Origin: Streptomyces aureoverticillatus
GTDB lineage: Bacteria; Actinomycetota; Actinomycetes; Streptomycetales; Streptomycetaceae
Length of the DNA stretch: 64,000 nt
Direction of reading: 5' to 3'
Assembly: GCF_014649395.1 (NCBI RefSeq)
Contig: NZ_BMSY01000003.1
Location: 248,001 to 312,000 of the forward strand
Shown here: positions 43,926-58,244 of the stretch, piece after piece
Layout: every line of letters starts with the position of its first letter
Position numbering within the stretch: the stretch's first letter is position 1
Notes under the pieces: model-generated
Told to the model about the DNA's origin: nothing
The model's database searches: none
What the model saw: only the letters and a program-made list of their open reading frames with translations
Position numbers and translations under genes: made by a program

Positions 43926-44285
43926 TCAGGCTCCTTGAGCATGGGACGGGGTCTCGGCGGCCGGGCTCGTGGGAGCCGGGGGGAGGTCTCCGGTCGGCGC
44001 GCCAGCGGCGGAGGGCCCGCCCTTGCGTTCGCGCCAGGCGGCGCGCAGCATCTCGTGCCACCGCGGGCGCTTGCGCGGTGGCACATGATCGACACCGCCG
44101 AGCGACCACGGATTGCACCGCAGGATGCGCCAGGCAGTCAGCGCCGTGCCCTTGATCGCACCGTGTCGATCGATGGACAGATAGCCGTAGTGGGAGCACG
44201 ACGGGTAGTACTTGCAGACTGGGCCGAGGAGTGGACTGATCGTCCACTGGTACAGCTTGATCAGCGCCAGCAGCGGGTACTTCAT
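43926..44285 (-). CDS. yidD: Membrane protein insertion factor YidD
   Basis: A 119-aa YidD. The family core is [24 protein letters not shown], with three conserved Cys and the C-terminal [14 protein letters not shown]. The tail of about 35 residues is Ala/Pro-rich. It probably helps YidC. The ATG overlaps the rnpA stop by 4 bases (44282-44285), so translation is coupled. Confidence 0.95.
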   Translation of the reverse strand: MKYPLLALIKLYQWTISPLLGPVCKYYPSCSHYGYLSIDRHGAIKGTALTAWRILRCNPWSLGGVDHVPPRKRPRWHEMLRAAWRERKGGPSAAGAPTGDLPPAPTSPAAETPSHAQGA

Positions 44286-44653
44286 CGCGCGCCCCCTCCC
44301 AGGAGCCGCTCCAGAGCGGCGTCCAGGTCTCGGGCCAGCTGTGCATGGTCGGCGTCGCCCGCGCCGGGCAACGCTCGTACGACTACCAGGCTACCGGGGG
44401 GCAGCAGGGCCAGTCGGTCGCGCATGAGGTGGCGGAGTCTGCGCTTGACCGTGTTGCGGACCACGGCTCCACCCACGGCCTTGCTCACGACGAAACCCGC
44501 ACGTGTCGGGGGAACACTCTCCCCTGGCACGTGCGGGTCCGTTGCACCGCTGCGTAGATGGACGACGAGAAGCGGGCGGCCAGCCCGACGACCCCGTCGT
44601 ACCGCGGTCGCGAAGTCTTCGCGCCGCCTCAGCCGATGCTCGGTAGGCAGCAC
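44282..44653 (-). CDS. rnpA: Ribonuclease P protein component
   Basis: A 123-aa RNase P protein that helps the RNA component cut tRNA leaders. It begins [21 protein letters not shown] and has the RNR-type motif in [19 protein letters not shown]. It lies 21 bases after rpmH and overlaps yidD. Confidence 0.95.
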   Translation of the reverse strand: MLPTEHRLRRREDFATAVRRGRRAGRPLLVVHLRSGATDPHVPGESVPPTRAGFVVSKAVGGAVVRNTVKRRLRHLMRDRLALLPPGSLVVVRALPGAGDADHAQLARDLDAALERLLGGGAR

Positions 44654-44674
44654 GACGTCATGACCTTATTGCGC

Positions 44675-44812
44675 TTAGGCGGACAGGCGGGCGCGACCCT
44701 TGCTGCGGCGGGACGCCAGGACGGCGCGGCCGGCACGGGTGCGCATACGCAGCCGGAAGCCGTGGGTCTTCGCGCGACGACGGTTGTTCGGCTGGAAGGT
44801 GCGCTTGCTCAC
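44675..44812 (-). CDS. rpmH: 50S ribosomal protein L34
   Basis: A 45-aa L34 read from the GTG at 44812 to TAA at 44675: begins [18 protein letters not shown] and ends GRARLSA, the complete family pattern. First gene of the rpmH-rnpA-yidD-yidC-jag block, divergent from dnaA. Confident despite its small size. Confidence 0.97.
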   Translation of the reverse strand: MSKRTFQPNNRRRAKTHGFRLRMRTRAGRAVLASRRSKGRARLSA

Positions 44813-45187
44813 TCGGGGGCTCCAGAAATGATGTGTGTGGTGGCGGGGCATCGTCTGGCTGTCACCGTGCGCCCACGAGAAGCTCGCATACGCACCGAGT
44901 GCACCGCTTCACAATCACAGATCGTGATCTTTGCCCATCGGAGGCAGGCGGCAGCAGCCATCGACAACTCGACCTGGTTACGGTACGCGGGGCTACGCCA
45001 TCCGGTCAAACCAGCGGTCATCGAGAGACACTGTGCACAGCCTGTGGACAACAACTTGAACCGCACCCGTCGCCCTGACTACCGTGGCTGAACTCCGATT
45101 CGTTCCCTTCCCCCTGCCCCTCCCGATTTCCGTCACTACCCGTCCCAAGAACCACACCTTCGTGGGACCCATGAGAGAGCGTGCCCT
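44813..45187. promoter_or_regulatory. Divergent rpmH/dnaA promoter region with DnaA boxes
   Basis: A 375-base gene-free stretch. TGTGGACAA at 45043-45051 is a perfect reverse DnaA box (TTGTCCACA), and TGTGCACAG at 45032-45040 is a weaker one in the same direction 2 bp away. They are well placed for auto-control of dnaA, which is known in Streptomyces. Promoters for both genes must lie here, but I cannot place -10/-35 elements with confidence. Confidence 0.7.
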
Positions 45188-47230
45188 GTGGCTGACGTAC
45201 CTGCCGATCTTGCCGCAGTGTGGCCACGGGTTCTGGAACAACTTCTGGGAGAGGGGCGAGGGCAGGGCGTCGAGGCGAAGGACGAGCACTGGATCAAACG
45301 CTGCCAGCCGCTGGCGCTCGTCGCCGACACCGCGCTGCTCGCCGTGCCGAACGAGTTCGCCAAGGGCGTTCTGGAGGGCAGGCTCGCCCCCGTCGTCAGC
45401 GAGACGCTGAGCCGGGAGTGCGGTCGTCCGATCCGCATCGCGATCACGGTCGACGACTCCGTGGGCGAGCCGTCGGCCCCGCCCGCGCCGCCGGCCCAGC
45501 AGCAGCCGCGGTACACGGACTACGACGAGCAGCAGTCCCGGTACGAGGACCAGGCGTCGCGGTACGAGGAGCACCCGCCGCGCTACGAGGAGCCCGAGCA
45601 GCCCTCCTCCGGTCAGGGGCATGACACGTACGACGGTTATGGCCGCCGCCCGGGGGACGAGCACGGCGGACGTCCCGACGGACGCCCCGACGGACGCCCC
45701 GACCAGCTGCCGACGGCCCGTCCCGCCTATCCGGACTACCAGCGCCCCGGCGCCTGGCCTCAGCAGTCCCAGGACGACTACGGCTGGCAGCAGCCCCGCC
45801 TGGGCTTCCCGGACCGCGACCCGTACGCGAACCCGCCCCAGCAGCCGCAGCACGACTACCGCTCGCAGCCGCCGCAGGAGCGCGGGCCCTATGACCAGCG
45901 CTCGGACCGGCAGTCGCACGACCGGCAGGACCGTCACGACCGGCAGGACCGTCACGACCGGCATGAGCGCGCCGACCGGCACGACCGCCGGGACCGGCAC
46001 GAGCTGCCCGAGCCGTCCGGCGGCGCGGGCTCCGGTGGCCGCACCGGCCCCGGCGGGCACGGCGGGCACGGCGGCCAGGGAAGCCACGGCGGCCCGGGCG
46101 GCCCCGTGGGCCGTGGCGGCACCCCGCTGCCCGCGTCGAGCGGCGCCCCCGGCCCGCTGGCCGCGCAGCCCGCGCCCGCGACCGGCCCCGGAGAGCCCAC
46201 CGCGCGCCTCAACCCGAAGTACCTCTTCGACACCTTCGTGATCGGCGCGTCGAACCGGTTCGCGCACGCGGCCGCGGTCGCCGTGGCCGAGGCGCCGGCG
46301 AAGGCGTACAACCCGCTGTTCATCTACGGGGAATCGGGCCTCGGCAAAACGCATCTGCTGCACGCCATCGGGCACTACGCGCGCAGCCTCTATCCCGGCA
46401 CACGCGTCCGTTATGTGAGCTCCGAGGAGTTCACCAACGAGTTCATCAACTCCATCCGCGACGGCAAGGGCGACAGCTTCCGCAAGCGCTATCGCGAGAT
46501 GGACATCCTCCTGGTCGACGACATCCAGTTCCTCGCGGACAAGGAGTCGACGCAGGAGGAGTTCTTCCACACCTTCAACACGCTGCACAACGCGAACAAG
46601 CAGATCGTGCTGTCCAGCGACCGGCCGCCCAAGCAGCTGGTGACCCTGGAGGACCGGCTGCGCAACCGCTTCGAGTGGGGCCTGATCACCGACGTCCAGC
46701 CGCCCGAGCTGGAGACGCGTATCGCCATCCTCCGTAAGAAGGCGGTGCAGGAACAGCTCAACGCGCCTCCGGAGGTCCTGGAGTTCATCGCGTCCCGCAT
46801 CTCGCGGAACATCCGCGAGCTGGAGGGCGCGCTGATCCGGGTCACGGCGTTCGCGTCGCTCAATCGACAGCCTGTGGACCTCGGCCTCACCGAGATCGTC
46901 CTCAAGGACCTGATCCCCGGCGGCGAGGACGCGGCCCCGGAGATCACGGCGACGGCCATCATGGCCGCGACCGCCGACTACTTCGGGCTCACGGTGGACG
47001 ACCTGTGCGGCTCCTCGCGCAGCCGGGTCCTGGTGACGGCACGGCAGATCGCCATGTACCTGTGCCGGGAGCTGACCGACCTCTCGCTGCCGAAGATCGG
47101 CGCGCAGTTCGGCGGCCGCGACCACACGACCGTGATGCACGCCGACCGCAAGATCCGCGCGCTGATGGCCGAGCGCCGCTCCATCTACAACCAGGTCACG
47201 GAACTCACCAACCGCATCAAGAACGGCTGA
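45188..47230 (+). CDS. dnaA: Chromosomal replication initiator DnaA, with long domain II
   Basis: A 680-aa initiator that binds DnaA boxes and opens oriC. Domain I at about residues 1-95, then a disordered domain II of about 240 residues rich in Arg, Asp, His, Gln and Pro, with a run of RHDRQD-type repeats near residues 240-275. AAA+ domain III: Walker [10 protein letters not shown] (about 380), Walker [10 protein letters not shown] (about 441). Domain IV DNA-binding signature is [15 protein letters not shown] (about 640). Streptomyces DnaA proteins are known to be unusually long for this reason. GTG start with weak AGAGAG. Confidence 0.97.
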   Translation: MADVPADLAAVWPRVLEQLLGEGRGQGVEAKDEHWIKRCQPLALVADTALLAVPNEFAKGVLEGRLAPVVSETLSRECGRPIRIAITVDDSVGEPSAPPAPPAQQQPRYTDYDEQQSRYEDQASRYEEHPPRYEEPEQPSSGQGHDTYDGYGRRPGDEHGGRPDGRPDGRPDQLPTARPAYPDYQRPGAWPQQSQDDYGWQQPRLGFPDRDPYANPPQQPQHDYRSQPPQERGPYDQRSDRQSHDRQDRHDRQDRHDRHERADRHDRRDRHELPEPSGGAGSGGRTGPGGHGGHGGQGSHGGPGGPVGRGGTPLPASSGAPGPLAAQPAPATGPGEPTARLNPKYLFDTFVIGASNRFAHAAAVAVAEAPAKAYNPLFIYGESGLGKTHLLHAIGHYARSLYPGTRVRYVSSEEFTNEFINSIRDGKGDSFRKRYREMDILLVDDIQFLADKESTQEEFFHTFNTLHNANKQIVLSSDRPPKQLVTLEDRLRNRFEWGLITDVQPPELETRIAILRKKAVQEQLNAPPEVLEFIASRISRNIRELEGALIRVTAFASLNRQPVDLGLTEIVLKDLIPGGEDAAPEITATAIMAATADYFGLTVDDLCGSSRSRVLVTARQIAMYLCRELTDLSLPKIGAQFGGRDHTTVMHADRKIRALMAERRSIYNQVTELTNRIKNG

Positions 47231-47290
47231 CAGCCACCGAGTTACGCCGCCTCAAGGGCGCTCCGGACAGTTTCCGGGGCGCCCTTCGCG

Positions 47291-47465
47291 TTGTCCACGG
47301 AGCTTCCACGGGCCGTCCATGGGCCGTCCATGGGCCGTCCATGGGCCGTCCATGGGCCTTCCGCGGAGCTTCCGTCGACCTTCCGCGGGGCTTCCGTCGG
47401 CCTTCCACGAGCTTCCACGGGGCTTCAACAGGGCTTCCGCAGGGCGTCCGCAGGCCTTCCGCGGC
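47291..47465 (+). repeat. 11-bp periodic array, 16 units, at the dnaA side of oriC
   Basis: Sixteen consecutive units aligned on TCC, each 11 bp except one of 10. Units at 47313, 47324, 47335 and 47346 are identical (CCGTCCATGGG); others are variants such as GCTTCCACGGG, CCTTCCGCGGA, GCTTCCGTCGA and GCTTCCGCAGG. The first unit is TTGTCCACGGA, a near-consensus DnaA box. The array is not a reading frame: 11 is not a multiple of 3 and frames on both strands are low-complexity. Confidence 0.85.
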
Positions 47466-48011
47466 CTGCGGACGCGACCTCCCCGACACCTGCTGTTCGA
47501 TTCCCGCTCACCATGCGTGCGTTCTCCACAGATCTGTGGCCTTTGCGCCTTCCACACCCTGGGGACTGGCAAGTTGTCCAGATCGTGTCCACAGGGGACC
47601 CTGCTGAATATCCATCAGGCCAGGTCAGCCGGTTGTGGATTCGTGGACGAAGACTCTCCACAGACTGTGGATGAAGATCGTGTCCACAGGGTCACTCAGA
47701 AGTTGTCCACCGGCGGCCCACAGGCAGGAGCCGGTTGTGCACAGCTTCTCGCGCGTTCTCCCCAGCCCTGTCCACTGTTCGGCAACGCGACGCGCCCTCT
47801 CACCGTGGCGAGTGAAAGGCGTCACACGAAGTTGCTCGGTTGGCCTGTGGGGAAGCTGGGTAAAGCTGGGGACAGGGCTGGGGAGAAGTGACCTCTCCCT
47901 GTGCATCGGGTGTGCAGAACTTTCGCCCGTCCACAGAATCCCCCGGTTGTCCACCGCCGCCGCCCACAGGGTCAGTGGACAAAAAACGGGCGCTGACCTG
48001 CGCATTCGCGG

Positions 48012-48044
48012 TTATCCACGGTTTCCACAGGCCCTACTACTACT
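48012..48044 (+). promoter_or_regulatory. Candidate basal origin unwinding element (tandem DnaA boxes plus DnaA-trios)
   Basis: TTATCCACG (48012-48020) and GTTTCCACA (48021-48029) are two abutting DnaA-box-like sites. They are followed by a 4-base GC-rich spacer (GGCC) and CTACTACTACT (48034-48044), whose lower strand is 3'-GATGATGATGA. This is the order described for the DnaA-trio module in Bacillus. The assignment here is by pattern. Confidence 0.65.
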
Positions 48045-48209
48045 CCCCCCTAGAGAGACCTGAGAATTCGTTTCGAAGTGGGGGCTGTGCACAACTCGCC
48101 GCTCGCGCCGCCGACACCTCTCGGCACGACTTGACCCCGACGGGCACCAGCTGTCAGTGCGGTGCGTCAGACTGGTCCCCAGTGCCAGCAACAGCAGGAG
48201 GGCGGCTAA

Positions 48210-49340
48210 GTGAAGATCCGGGTGGAACGCGACGTACTCGCGGAGGCGGTGGCGTGGGCGGCACGCAGCCTCCCGGCTCGGCCGCCAGCGCCCGTCCTCG
48301 CGGGCCTGCTGCTGAAGGCCGAGGAGGGCGCTCTCAGCCTGTCCAGCTTCGACTACGAGGTCTCGGCCCGCGTCTCCGTGGACGCCGAGGTGGACGAGGA
48401 AGGCACGGTCCTCGTCTCCGGCCGCCTGCTCGCCGACATCTGCCGCGCCCTGCCCAACCGCCCGGTGGAGATCTCCACAGACGGTGTGCGGGCGACGGTG
48501 GTCTGCGGCTCCTCGCGATTCACACTCCACACCCTGCCTGTGGAGGAATATCCGGCGCTGCCGCAGATGCCCACCGCCACCGGCACGGTCCCCGGTGAGG
48601 TCTTCGCCGCCGCCGCGAACCAGGTGGCGATCGCCGCGGGACGCGACGACACCCTCCCGGTGCTCACCGGTGTGCGCATCGAGATCGAGGGCGACAAGGT
48701 CACCCTGGCGTCCACCGACCGCTACCGCTTCGCGGTCCGCGAGTTCCTGTGGAAGCCGGAGGACCCGGAGGCATCCGCGGTCGCCCTGGTGCCCGCCAAG
48801 ACCCTCCAGGACACCGCCAAGGCGCTCACGAGCGGCGACACGGTCACCCTGGCGCTCTCCGGCTCCGGCGCGGGCGAGGGCCTGATCGGCTTCGAGGGCG
48901 CGGGCCGGCGCACGACCACCCGCCTGCTCGAGGGCGACCTGCCGAAGTACCGCACGCTGTTCCCGACGGAGTTCAACTCGGTCGCCGTCATCGAGACGCC
49001 CCCCTTCGTGGAGGCCGTCAAGCGCGTGGCCCTCGTCGCCGAGCGGAACACCCCGGTGCGGCTCAGCTTCGAGCAGGGCGTGCTCATCCTGGAGGCCGGC
49101 TCCAGCGACGACGCACAGGCTGTGGAAAGAGTCGACGCCCAGCTCGAGGGCGACGACATCTCGATCGCCTTCAACCCGACGTTCCTGCTCGACGGCCTGA
49201 GCGCGATCGACTCCCCGGTCGCCCAGCTGTCGTTCACGACGTCCACGAAGCCCGCGCTCCTGAGCGGCAAGCCCGCGCTCGACGCCGAGGCCGACGACGC
49301 GTACAAGTACCTGATCATGCCCGTTCGTCTGAGCGGCTGA
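48210..49340 (+). CDS. dnaN: DNA polymerase III beta sliding clamp
   Basis: A 376-aa clamp that forms a ring around DNA and holds the replicase. It starts MKIRVERDVLAEAVAWAAR and ends with the clamp C-terminal motif YLIMPVRLSG; three similar domains occupy the chain. GTG at 48210 with CAGGAGGGCGG upstream. First gene after oriC on the right replichore. Confidence 0.97.
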   Translation: MKIRVERDVLAEAVAWAARSLPARPPAPVLAGLLLKAEEGALSLSSFDYEVSARVSVDAEVDEEGTVLVSGRLLADICRALPNRPVEISTDGVRATVVCGSSRFTLHTLPVEEYPALPQMPTATGTVPGEVFAAAANQVAIAAGRDDTLPVLTGVRIEIEGDKVTLASTDRYRFAVREFLWKPEDPEASAVALVPAKTLQDTAKALTSGDTVTLALSGSGAGEGLIGFEGAGRRTTTRLLEGDLPKYRTLFPTEFNSVAVIETPPFVEAVKRVALVAERNTPVRLSFEQGVLILEAGSSDDAQAVERVDAQLEGDDISIAFNPTFLLDGLSAIDSPVAQLSFTTSTKPALLSGKPALDAEADDAYKYLIMPVRLSG

Positions 49341-49472
49341 GCCCACAGGTGTGTGGCCGCGTCCGGGCGTAGGCTCGGACGCGGGTACGAAAGTGCCGCG
49401 GGTACGTGAGCCGCTCGACGACGAGCGGCGGCGACGTGCCTTCACGCCACATCGCTAGTTAGGAACGCACTG

Positions 49473-50357
49473 ATGGAGCTCGGTCTCGTCGGTCTCGGCA
49501 AGATGGGCGGCAACATGCGCGAGCGCATCCGCCGCGCAGGCCACACCGTCATCGGATACGACCGCAACCCGGACCTCGCGGATGTCGACAGCCTCGAAGA
49601 GCTCGTGGGCAAGCTCAAGGGCCCGCGCGTGGTGTGGGTGATGGTGCCGGCCGGAGCCGCGACCCAGTCCACGATCGACGAGCTCGGCGAGCTCCTGCAG
49701 CCCGGCGACGTCGTCGTGGACGGCGGCAACTCCCGCTGGACGGACGACGAGAAGCACGCCGAGGAGCTGGCGGCCAAGGGCATCGGCTTCGTCGACTGCG
49801 GCGTCTCCGGCGGCGTCTGGGGCCTCAAGAACGGCTACGCGCTGATGTACGGCGGCGACAAGGAGAACGTCGCCAAGGTGCAGCCGATCTTCGACGCGCT
49901 CAAGCCGGAGGGCGACTTCGGCTCGGTGCACGCGGGCAAGGTCGGCGCGGGCCACTTCGCGAAGATGGTCCACAACGGCATCGAGTACGCGATGATGCAG
50001 GCCTACGCCGAGGGCTGGGAGCTCCTGGAGGCCGTGGACTCGGTCACCGACGTCCGTGAGGTCTTCCGCTCCTGGCAGGAGGGCACGGTCATCCGTTCCT
50101 GGCTGCTCGACCTCGCGGTCAACGCCCTCGACGACGACGAGCACCTGGACAAGCTGCGCGGCTTCGCCCAGGACTCCGGAGAGGGCCGCTGGACGGTGGA
50201 GGCGGCGATCGACAACGCCGTGCCGCTGCCCGCGATCACCGCGTCCCTGTTCGCGCGGTTCGCCTCGCGGCAGGACGACTCTCCGCAGATGAAGATGATC
50301 GCGGCGCTGCGCAACCAGTTCGGCGGCCACGCGGTCGAGTCCAAGAGCGAGCACTGA
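49473..50357 (+). CDS. gnd: 6-phosphogluconate dehydrogenase (short, decarboxylating, YqeC-like)
   Basis: A 294-aa pentose-phosphate enzyme. The Rossmann motif is GLVGLGKMGGNMRERI, the substrate motif is DCGVSGGVWGLKNGYALM, and the catalytic Lys is in HFAKMVHNGIEYA. It is much shorter than the usual 470-residue enzyme and belongs to the short bacterial class. Located between dnaN and recF, as usual in Streptomyces. Confidence 0.94.
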   Translation: MELGLVGLGKMGGNMRERIRRAGHTVIGYDRNPDLADVDSLEELVGKLKGPRVVWVMVPAGAATQSTIDELGELLQPGDVVVDGGNSRWTDDEKHAEELAAKGIGFVDCGVSGGVWGLKNGYALMYGGDKENVAKVQPIFDALKPEGDFGSVHAGKVGAGHFAKMVHNGIEYAMMQAYAEGWELLEAVDSVTDVREVFRSWQEGTVIRSWLLDLAVNALDDDEHLDKLRGFAQDSGEGRWTVEAAIDNAVPLPAITASLFARFASRQDDSPQMKMIAALRNQFGGHAVESKSEH

Positions 50358-50400
50358 TCCACAGCTCGTACGGTCCTTCGTCCACAGCCTGTGTGGACCG
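50355..50400. promoter_or_regulatory. DnaA-box-like sites in the recF upstream region
   Basis: TGATCCACA at 50355-50363, TCGTCCACA at 50378-50386 (one mismatch) and TGTGGACCG at 50392-50400 (reverse) lie within 46 bases just before recF. Confidence 0.45.
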
Positions 50401-50450
50401 GCAAGGACCGGCAGCACGTTGAAGTAGGCCGGGGGAGGTCGGCGCACACC

Positions 50451-51623
50451 ATGCACGTCACTCATCTGTCGCTGGCCGACTTCCGCTCGTACGCCCGGGT
50501 CGAGGTCCCGCTCGACCCGGGCGTCACCGCGTTCGTGGGCCCGAACGGGCAGGGCAAGACGAACCTCGTCGAGGCCGTCGGCTATCTCGCCACCCTCGGC
50601 AGCCACCGGGTCTCCTCGGACGCGCCGCTCGTGCGGATGGGGGCCGACCGCGCGATCATCAGGGCCAACGTGCGCCAGGGCGAGCGCCAGCAGCTCATCG
50701 AGCTGGAGCTGAACCCCGGCAAGGCCAACCGCGCCCGCATCAACCGGTCCTCGCAGGTCAGGCCCCGTGACGTACTCGGCATCGTGCGCACCGTGCTGTT
50801 CGCGCCCGAGGACCTGGCGCTGGTCAAGGGCGACCCCGGCGAGCGGCGGCGGTTCCTCGACGAGCTGATCACCGCGCGCTCACCGCGCATGGCGGGCGTG
50901 CGCTCCGACTACGACCGCGTCCTCAAGCAGCGCAACACACTCCTGAAGTCGGCCGCCCTCGCGCGCCGGCACGGCGGCCGCTCCATGGACCTGTCCACCC
51001 TCGACGTGTGGGACCAGCACCTCGCGCGCGCGGGCGCCGAGCTGCTCGCCCAGCGGCTCGACCTGATCGCCGCGCTGCAGCCGCTGGCCGACAAGGCGTA
51101 CGAGCAGCTCGCCCCCGGCGGAGGCCCCGTCGCGCTCGACTACAAGCCGTCCTCGCCGGAAATCGTCGGCCACGCGCGCGAGGAGCTGTGCGAACAGTTG
51201 CTCGCCGCCCTCGGGGAGGCCCGCAAGCAGGAGATCGAGCGGGGCGTGACGCTGGTCGGGCCGCACCGGGACGAACTCCTGCTCAAACTCGGCCAGCTGC
51301 CCGCGAAGGGCTACGCGAGCCACGGTGAGTCCTGGTCGTTCGCGCTCGCGCTGCGCCTCGCCTCGTACGACCTGCTGCGCGCGGAGCCATATGGGGGTGG
51401 CGAAGCCTCGGTTGAGGGTGGTGGTGCGAGACGGGCGGGCGAGCCGGTGCTCGTCCTCGACGACGTGTTCGCCGAGCTGGACACGCGGCGCCGGGAGCGG
51501 CTCGCGGAGCTGGTGGCCCCGGGCGAGCAGGTGCTCGTGACGGCGGCCGTGGACGACGATGTGCCGGGCGTGCTGTCGGGCGTGCGGTATGCGGTCGCCG
51601 AGGGCGCGGTGGAGCGCGTATGA
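50451..51623 (+). CDS. recF: DNA repair and replication protein RecF
   Basis: A 390-aa SMC-like ATPase that loads RecA at gaps. Walker A is [16 protein letters not shown] (near residue 30), the signature is in [16 protein letters not shown], and Walker B is [12 protein letters not shown]. There is a Gly/Glu-rich insertion ([14 protein letters not shown]) before Walker B. The ATG at 50451 fits the conserved start [14 protein letters not shown]. Its stop overlaps the next start by 4 bases (ATGA). Confidence 0.96.
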   Translation: MHVTHLSLADFRSYARVEVPLDPGVTAFVGPNGQGKTNLVEAVGYLATLGSHRVSSDAPLVRMGADRAIIRANVRQGERQQLIELELNPGKANRARINRSSQVRPRDVLGIVRTVLFAPEDLALVKGDPGERRRFLDELITARSPRMAGVRSDYDRVLKQRNTLLKSAALARRHGGRSMDLSTLDVWDQHLARAGAELLAQRLDLIAALQPLADKAYEQLAPGGGPVALDYKPSSPEIVGHAREELCEQLLAALGEARKQEIERGVTLVGPHRDELLLKLGQLPAKGYASHGESWSFALALRLASYDLLRAEPYGGGEASVEGGGARRAGEPVLVLDDVFAELDTRRRERLAELVAPGEQVLVTAAVDDDVPGVLSGVRYAVAEGAVERV

Positions 51624-52285
51624 CCGCCGGAGGGCCGCGACCGCGCGGCGACGGCGAGCTGCCCGGCGTCGGCAACCCCGGCAATACCGCCGGTCCCGGC
51701 AACACTGCCGGTCCCGGCAGCACCGGCGGCCCCGCCCCCGCCGGATCCCCGGACACGCCCGGCGCCCCCGACACACCCAAACCCCCCGAGCCCTCCGGCG
51801 TCGACCTCGCCCGCGTCGCCCTGCGCGCCGCCAAGGAGCAGGCACGCGCGCGTGGGGACGCGACCCGGCAGAAGAAGCAGGCCCGGCGCGGCGGCCTGCG
51901 CTCGGGCGCGCGGGCGGACGGGCGCGACCCGCTGCCGCTCGGCTCCGCCATCAACCGGCTGATCACCGAGCGCGGCTGGGAGACCCCGGCCGCGGTGGGC
52001 GGCGTGATGGGCCGCTGGCCGCAGATCGTCGGTGACGACCTGGCCAAGCACTGCGTGCCGCAGCGGTACGACGAGAACGAGCGGATCCTGACCGTGCAGT
52101 GCGACTCCACGGCCTGGGCCACGCAGCTTCGGCTGATGGCTCCGCAGCTGGTCGCGCGCCTCAACGAGGACCTGGGACACGGCACCGTACGCATCATCAA
52201 GGTCCTCGGTCCCGGCGGCCCCGCGCGCCGTTTCGGACCCCTGCGCGCCCCTGGTAGCACGGGTCCCGGCGACACCTACGGATGA
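51620..52285 (+). CDS. DUF721 (DciA-like) protein
   Basis: A 221-aa protein: 1-58 is Gly/Pro-rich and disordered; the DUF721 domain spans about residues 110-185 ([53 protein letters not shown]). DUF721/DciA proteins load the replicative helicase in bacteria without DnaC; this is likely but not proven in Streptomyces. Translation coupled to recF by the 4-base overlap. Confidence 0.88.
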   Translation: MTAGGPRPRGDGELPGVGNPGNTAGPGNTAGPGSTGGPAPAGSPDTPGAPDTPKPPEPSGVDLARVALRAAKEQARARGDATRQKKQARRGGLRSGARADGRDPLPLGSAINRLITERGWETPAAVGGVMGRWPQIVGDDLAKHCVPQRYDENERILTVQCDSTAWATQLRLMAPQLVARLNEDLGHGTVRIIKVLGPGGPARRFGPLRAPGSTGPGDTYG

Positions 52286-54674
<2,389 letters not shown>

Positions 54675-54730
54675 GCCGGTCAGGCGCCCCGACGGCTGCT
54701 GACTGACGTACGAAAGGATCTTGACCGGCC

Positions 54731-57322
<2,592 letters not shown>

Positions 57323-57337
57323 CGCGAGGAGAGAGTC

Positions 57338-58039
57338 GTGAGTGGAGCCACGGGCACCGGATCCGCCGGGACGAGTGGAACCGGCACGGAAGGTGCCCGT
57401 GGCTCCGCCACCGACGCACCCGACTCGCATGAGTCTCATGGATCCCAGGGGGGGACTGTGACGGACACCCGAGGCCGAGCGGGTACGGGGACGGAGACCG
57501 CGGGCGAGGCCTCCGGGACACCCGCGGGAGACGGCCTCTCCGGGGCGCTGCCCGGCGAGCGGCAGCCCCAGCAGAACAGCAGCCAGCCGTACCACCCGCC
57601 GCAGGCGTACCAGGCGGCGCCCGCCGGCGCGGTCCGGCGCCCCCGCACCGGGGCGCGCACCACCCCGCGTACGCGCAAGGCGCGGCTGCGGGTGGCCAAG
57701 GCCGACCCCTGGTCGGTGATGAAGGTCAGCTTCCTGCTCTCCATCGCGCTCGGCATCTGCACCATCGTCGCGGCGGCCGTGCTGTGGATGGTGATGGACG
57801 CGATGGGCGTCTTCTCCACGGTCGGCGGCACGATCTCCGAGGCCACCGGCTCGAACGAGTCCAACGGCTTCGACCTGCAGGCGTTCCTCTCGCTGCCGCG
57901 CGTGCTGATGTTCACGTCGATCATCGCGGTCATCGACGTCGTCCTCGCGACGGCCCTCGCGACGCTCGGCGCGTTCATCTACAACCTCTCCGCGGGCTTC
58001 GTGGGCGGCATCGAGCTGACGCTGGCCGAGGACGAGTAG
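57338..58039 (+). CDS. DUF3566 membrane protein
   Basis: A 233-aa protein: 1-120 is Gly/Thr/Pro-rich and disordered, followed by a DUF3566 domain with two helices (VSFLLSIALGICTIVAAAVLW and FTSIIAVIDVVLATALATLG). It is conserved just after gyrA in actinobacteria, including mycobacteria, but the function is unknown. GTG at 57338 is 15 bases after the gyrA stop and follows GAGGAG, so it is probably in the gyrBA transcript. Confidence 0.88.
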   Translation: MSGATGTGSAGTSGTGTEGARGSATDAPDSHESHGSQGGTVTDTRGRAGTGTETAGEASGTPAGDGLSGALPGERQPQQNSSQPYHPPQAYQAAPAGAVRRPRTGARTTPRTRKARLRVAKADPWSVMKVSFLLSIALGICTIVAAAVLWMVMDAMGVFSTVGGTISEATGSNESNGFDLQAFLSLPRVLMFTSIIAVIDVVLATALATLGAFIYNLSAGFVGGIELTLAEDE

Positions 58040-58170
58040 CGCCGCACTCGGCGGCGTCCGGCGGGCGCCGTGGGCCCGCGCGAGCCCTCGGGGAGTATCG
58101 ATTTTGGGACTGGCCCGGACGTGCGCTAATCTTCAGAGGTCAGCGCGCGGGGCGACCCGAGAAGCGCGGC

Positions 58171-58244
58171 GGGGCTATAGCTCAGTTGGTTAGAGCGCAT
58201 CCCTGATAAGGATGAGGTCCCTGGTTCAAATCCAGGTAGCCCCA
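58171..58244 (+). tRNA. tRNA-Ile (GAT)
   Basis: A 74-base cloverleaf: acceptor GGGGCTA / TAGCCCC is perfect, D-loop with GCTCAGTTGGTTAGAGC, anticodon stem CATCC/GGATG with loop CTGATAA (anticodon GAT at 58205-58207), T-arm GGTTCAAATCC. CCA is not encoded. tRNA-Ile after gyrA is typical of actinobacteria. Confidence 0.97.

Larger units (their letters stand above)
47231..48209. other. oriC, replication origin region
   Basis: The 979 bases between dnaA and dnaN. I count about 19 matches to TTGTCCACA. With one mismatch: 47291, 47522, 47574, 47585, 47680, 47703, 47735, 47947, 47974 (reverse), 48086 (reverse). With two: 47642, 47654, 47666, 47768, 47846, 47927, 48012 and 48021. No perfect TTGTCCACA is in the region. 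The left 175 bases are a periodic 11-bp array and the 48012-48044 part is a candidate unwinding element. No gene is seen in it. Confidence 0.93.

Noticed and set aside
44993..47140. A 715-codon open frame antisense to dnaA
   Set aside because: A shadow of dnaA codon bias; low-complexity Val/Leu/Arg sequence and no homology-like motif.
47291..47465. CRISPR array
   Set aside because: Units are 11 bp and contiguous with no spacers; there are no cas genes.
47217..47489. Repeated-peptide frames over the 11-bp array on both strands
   Set aside because: The peptide repeats follow from the 11-bp DNA period, the frames have no ribosome sites and they lie inside oriC.
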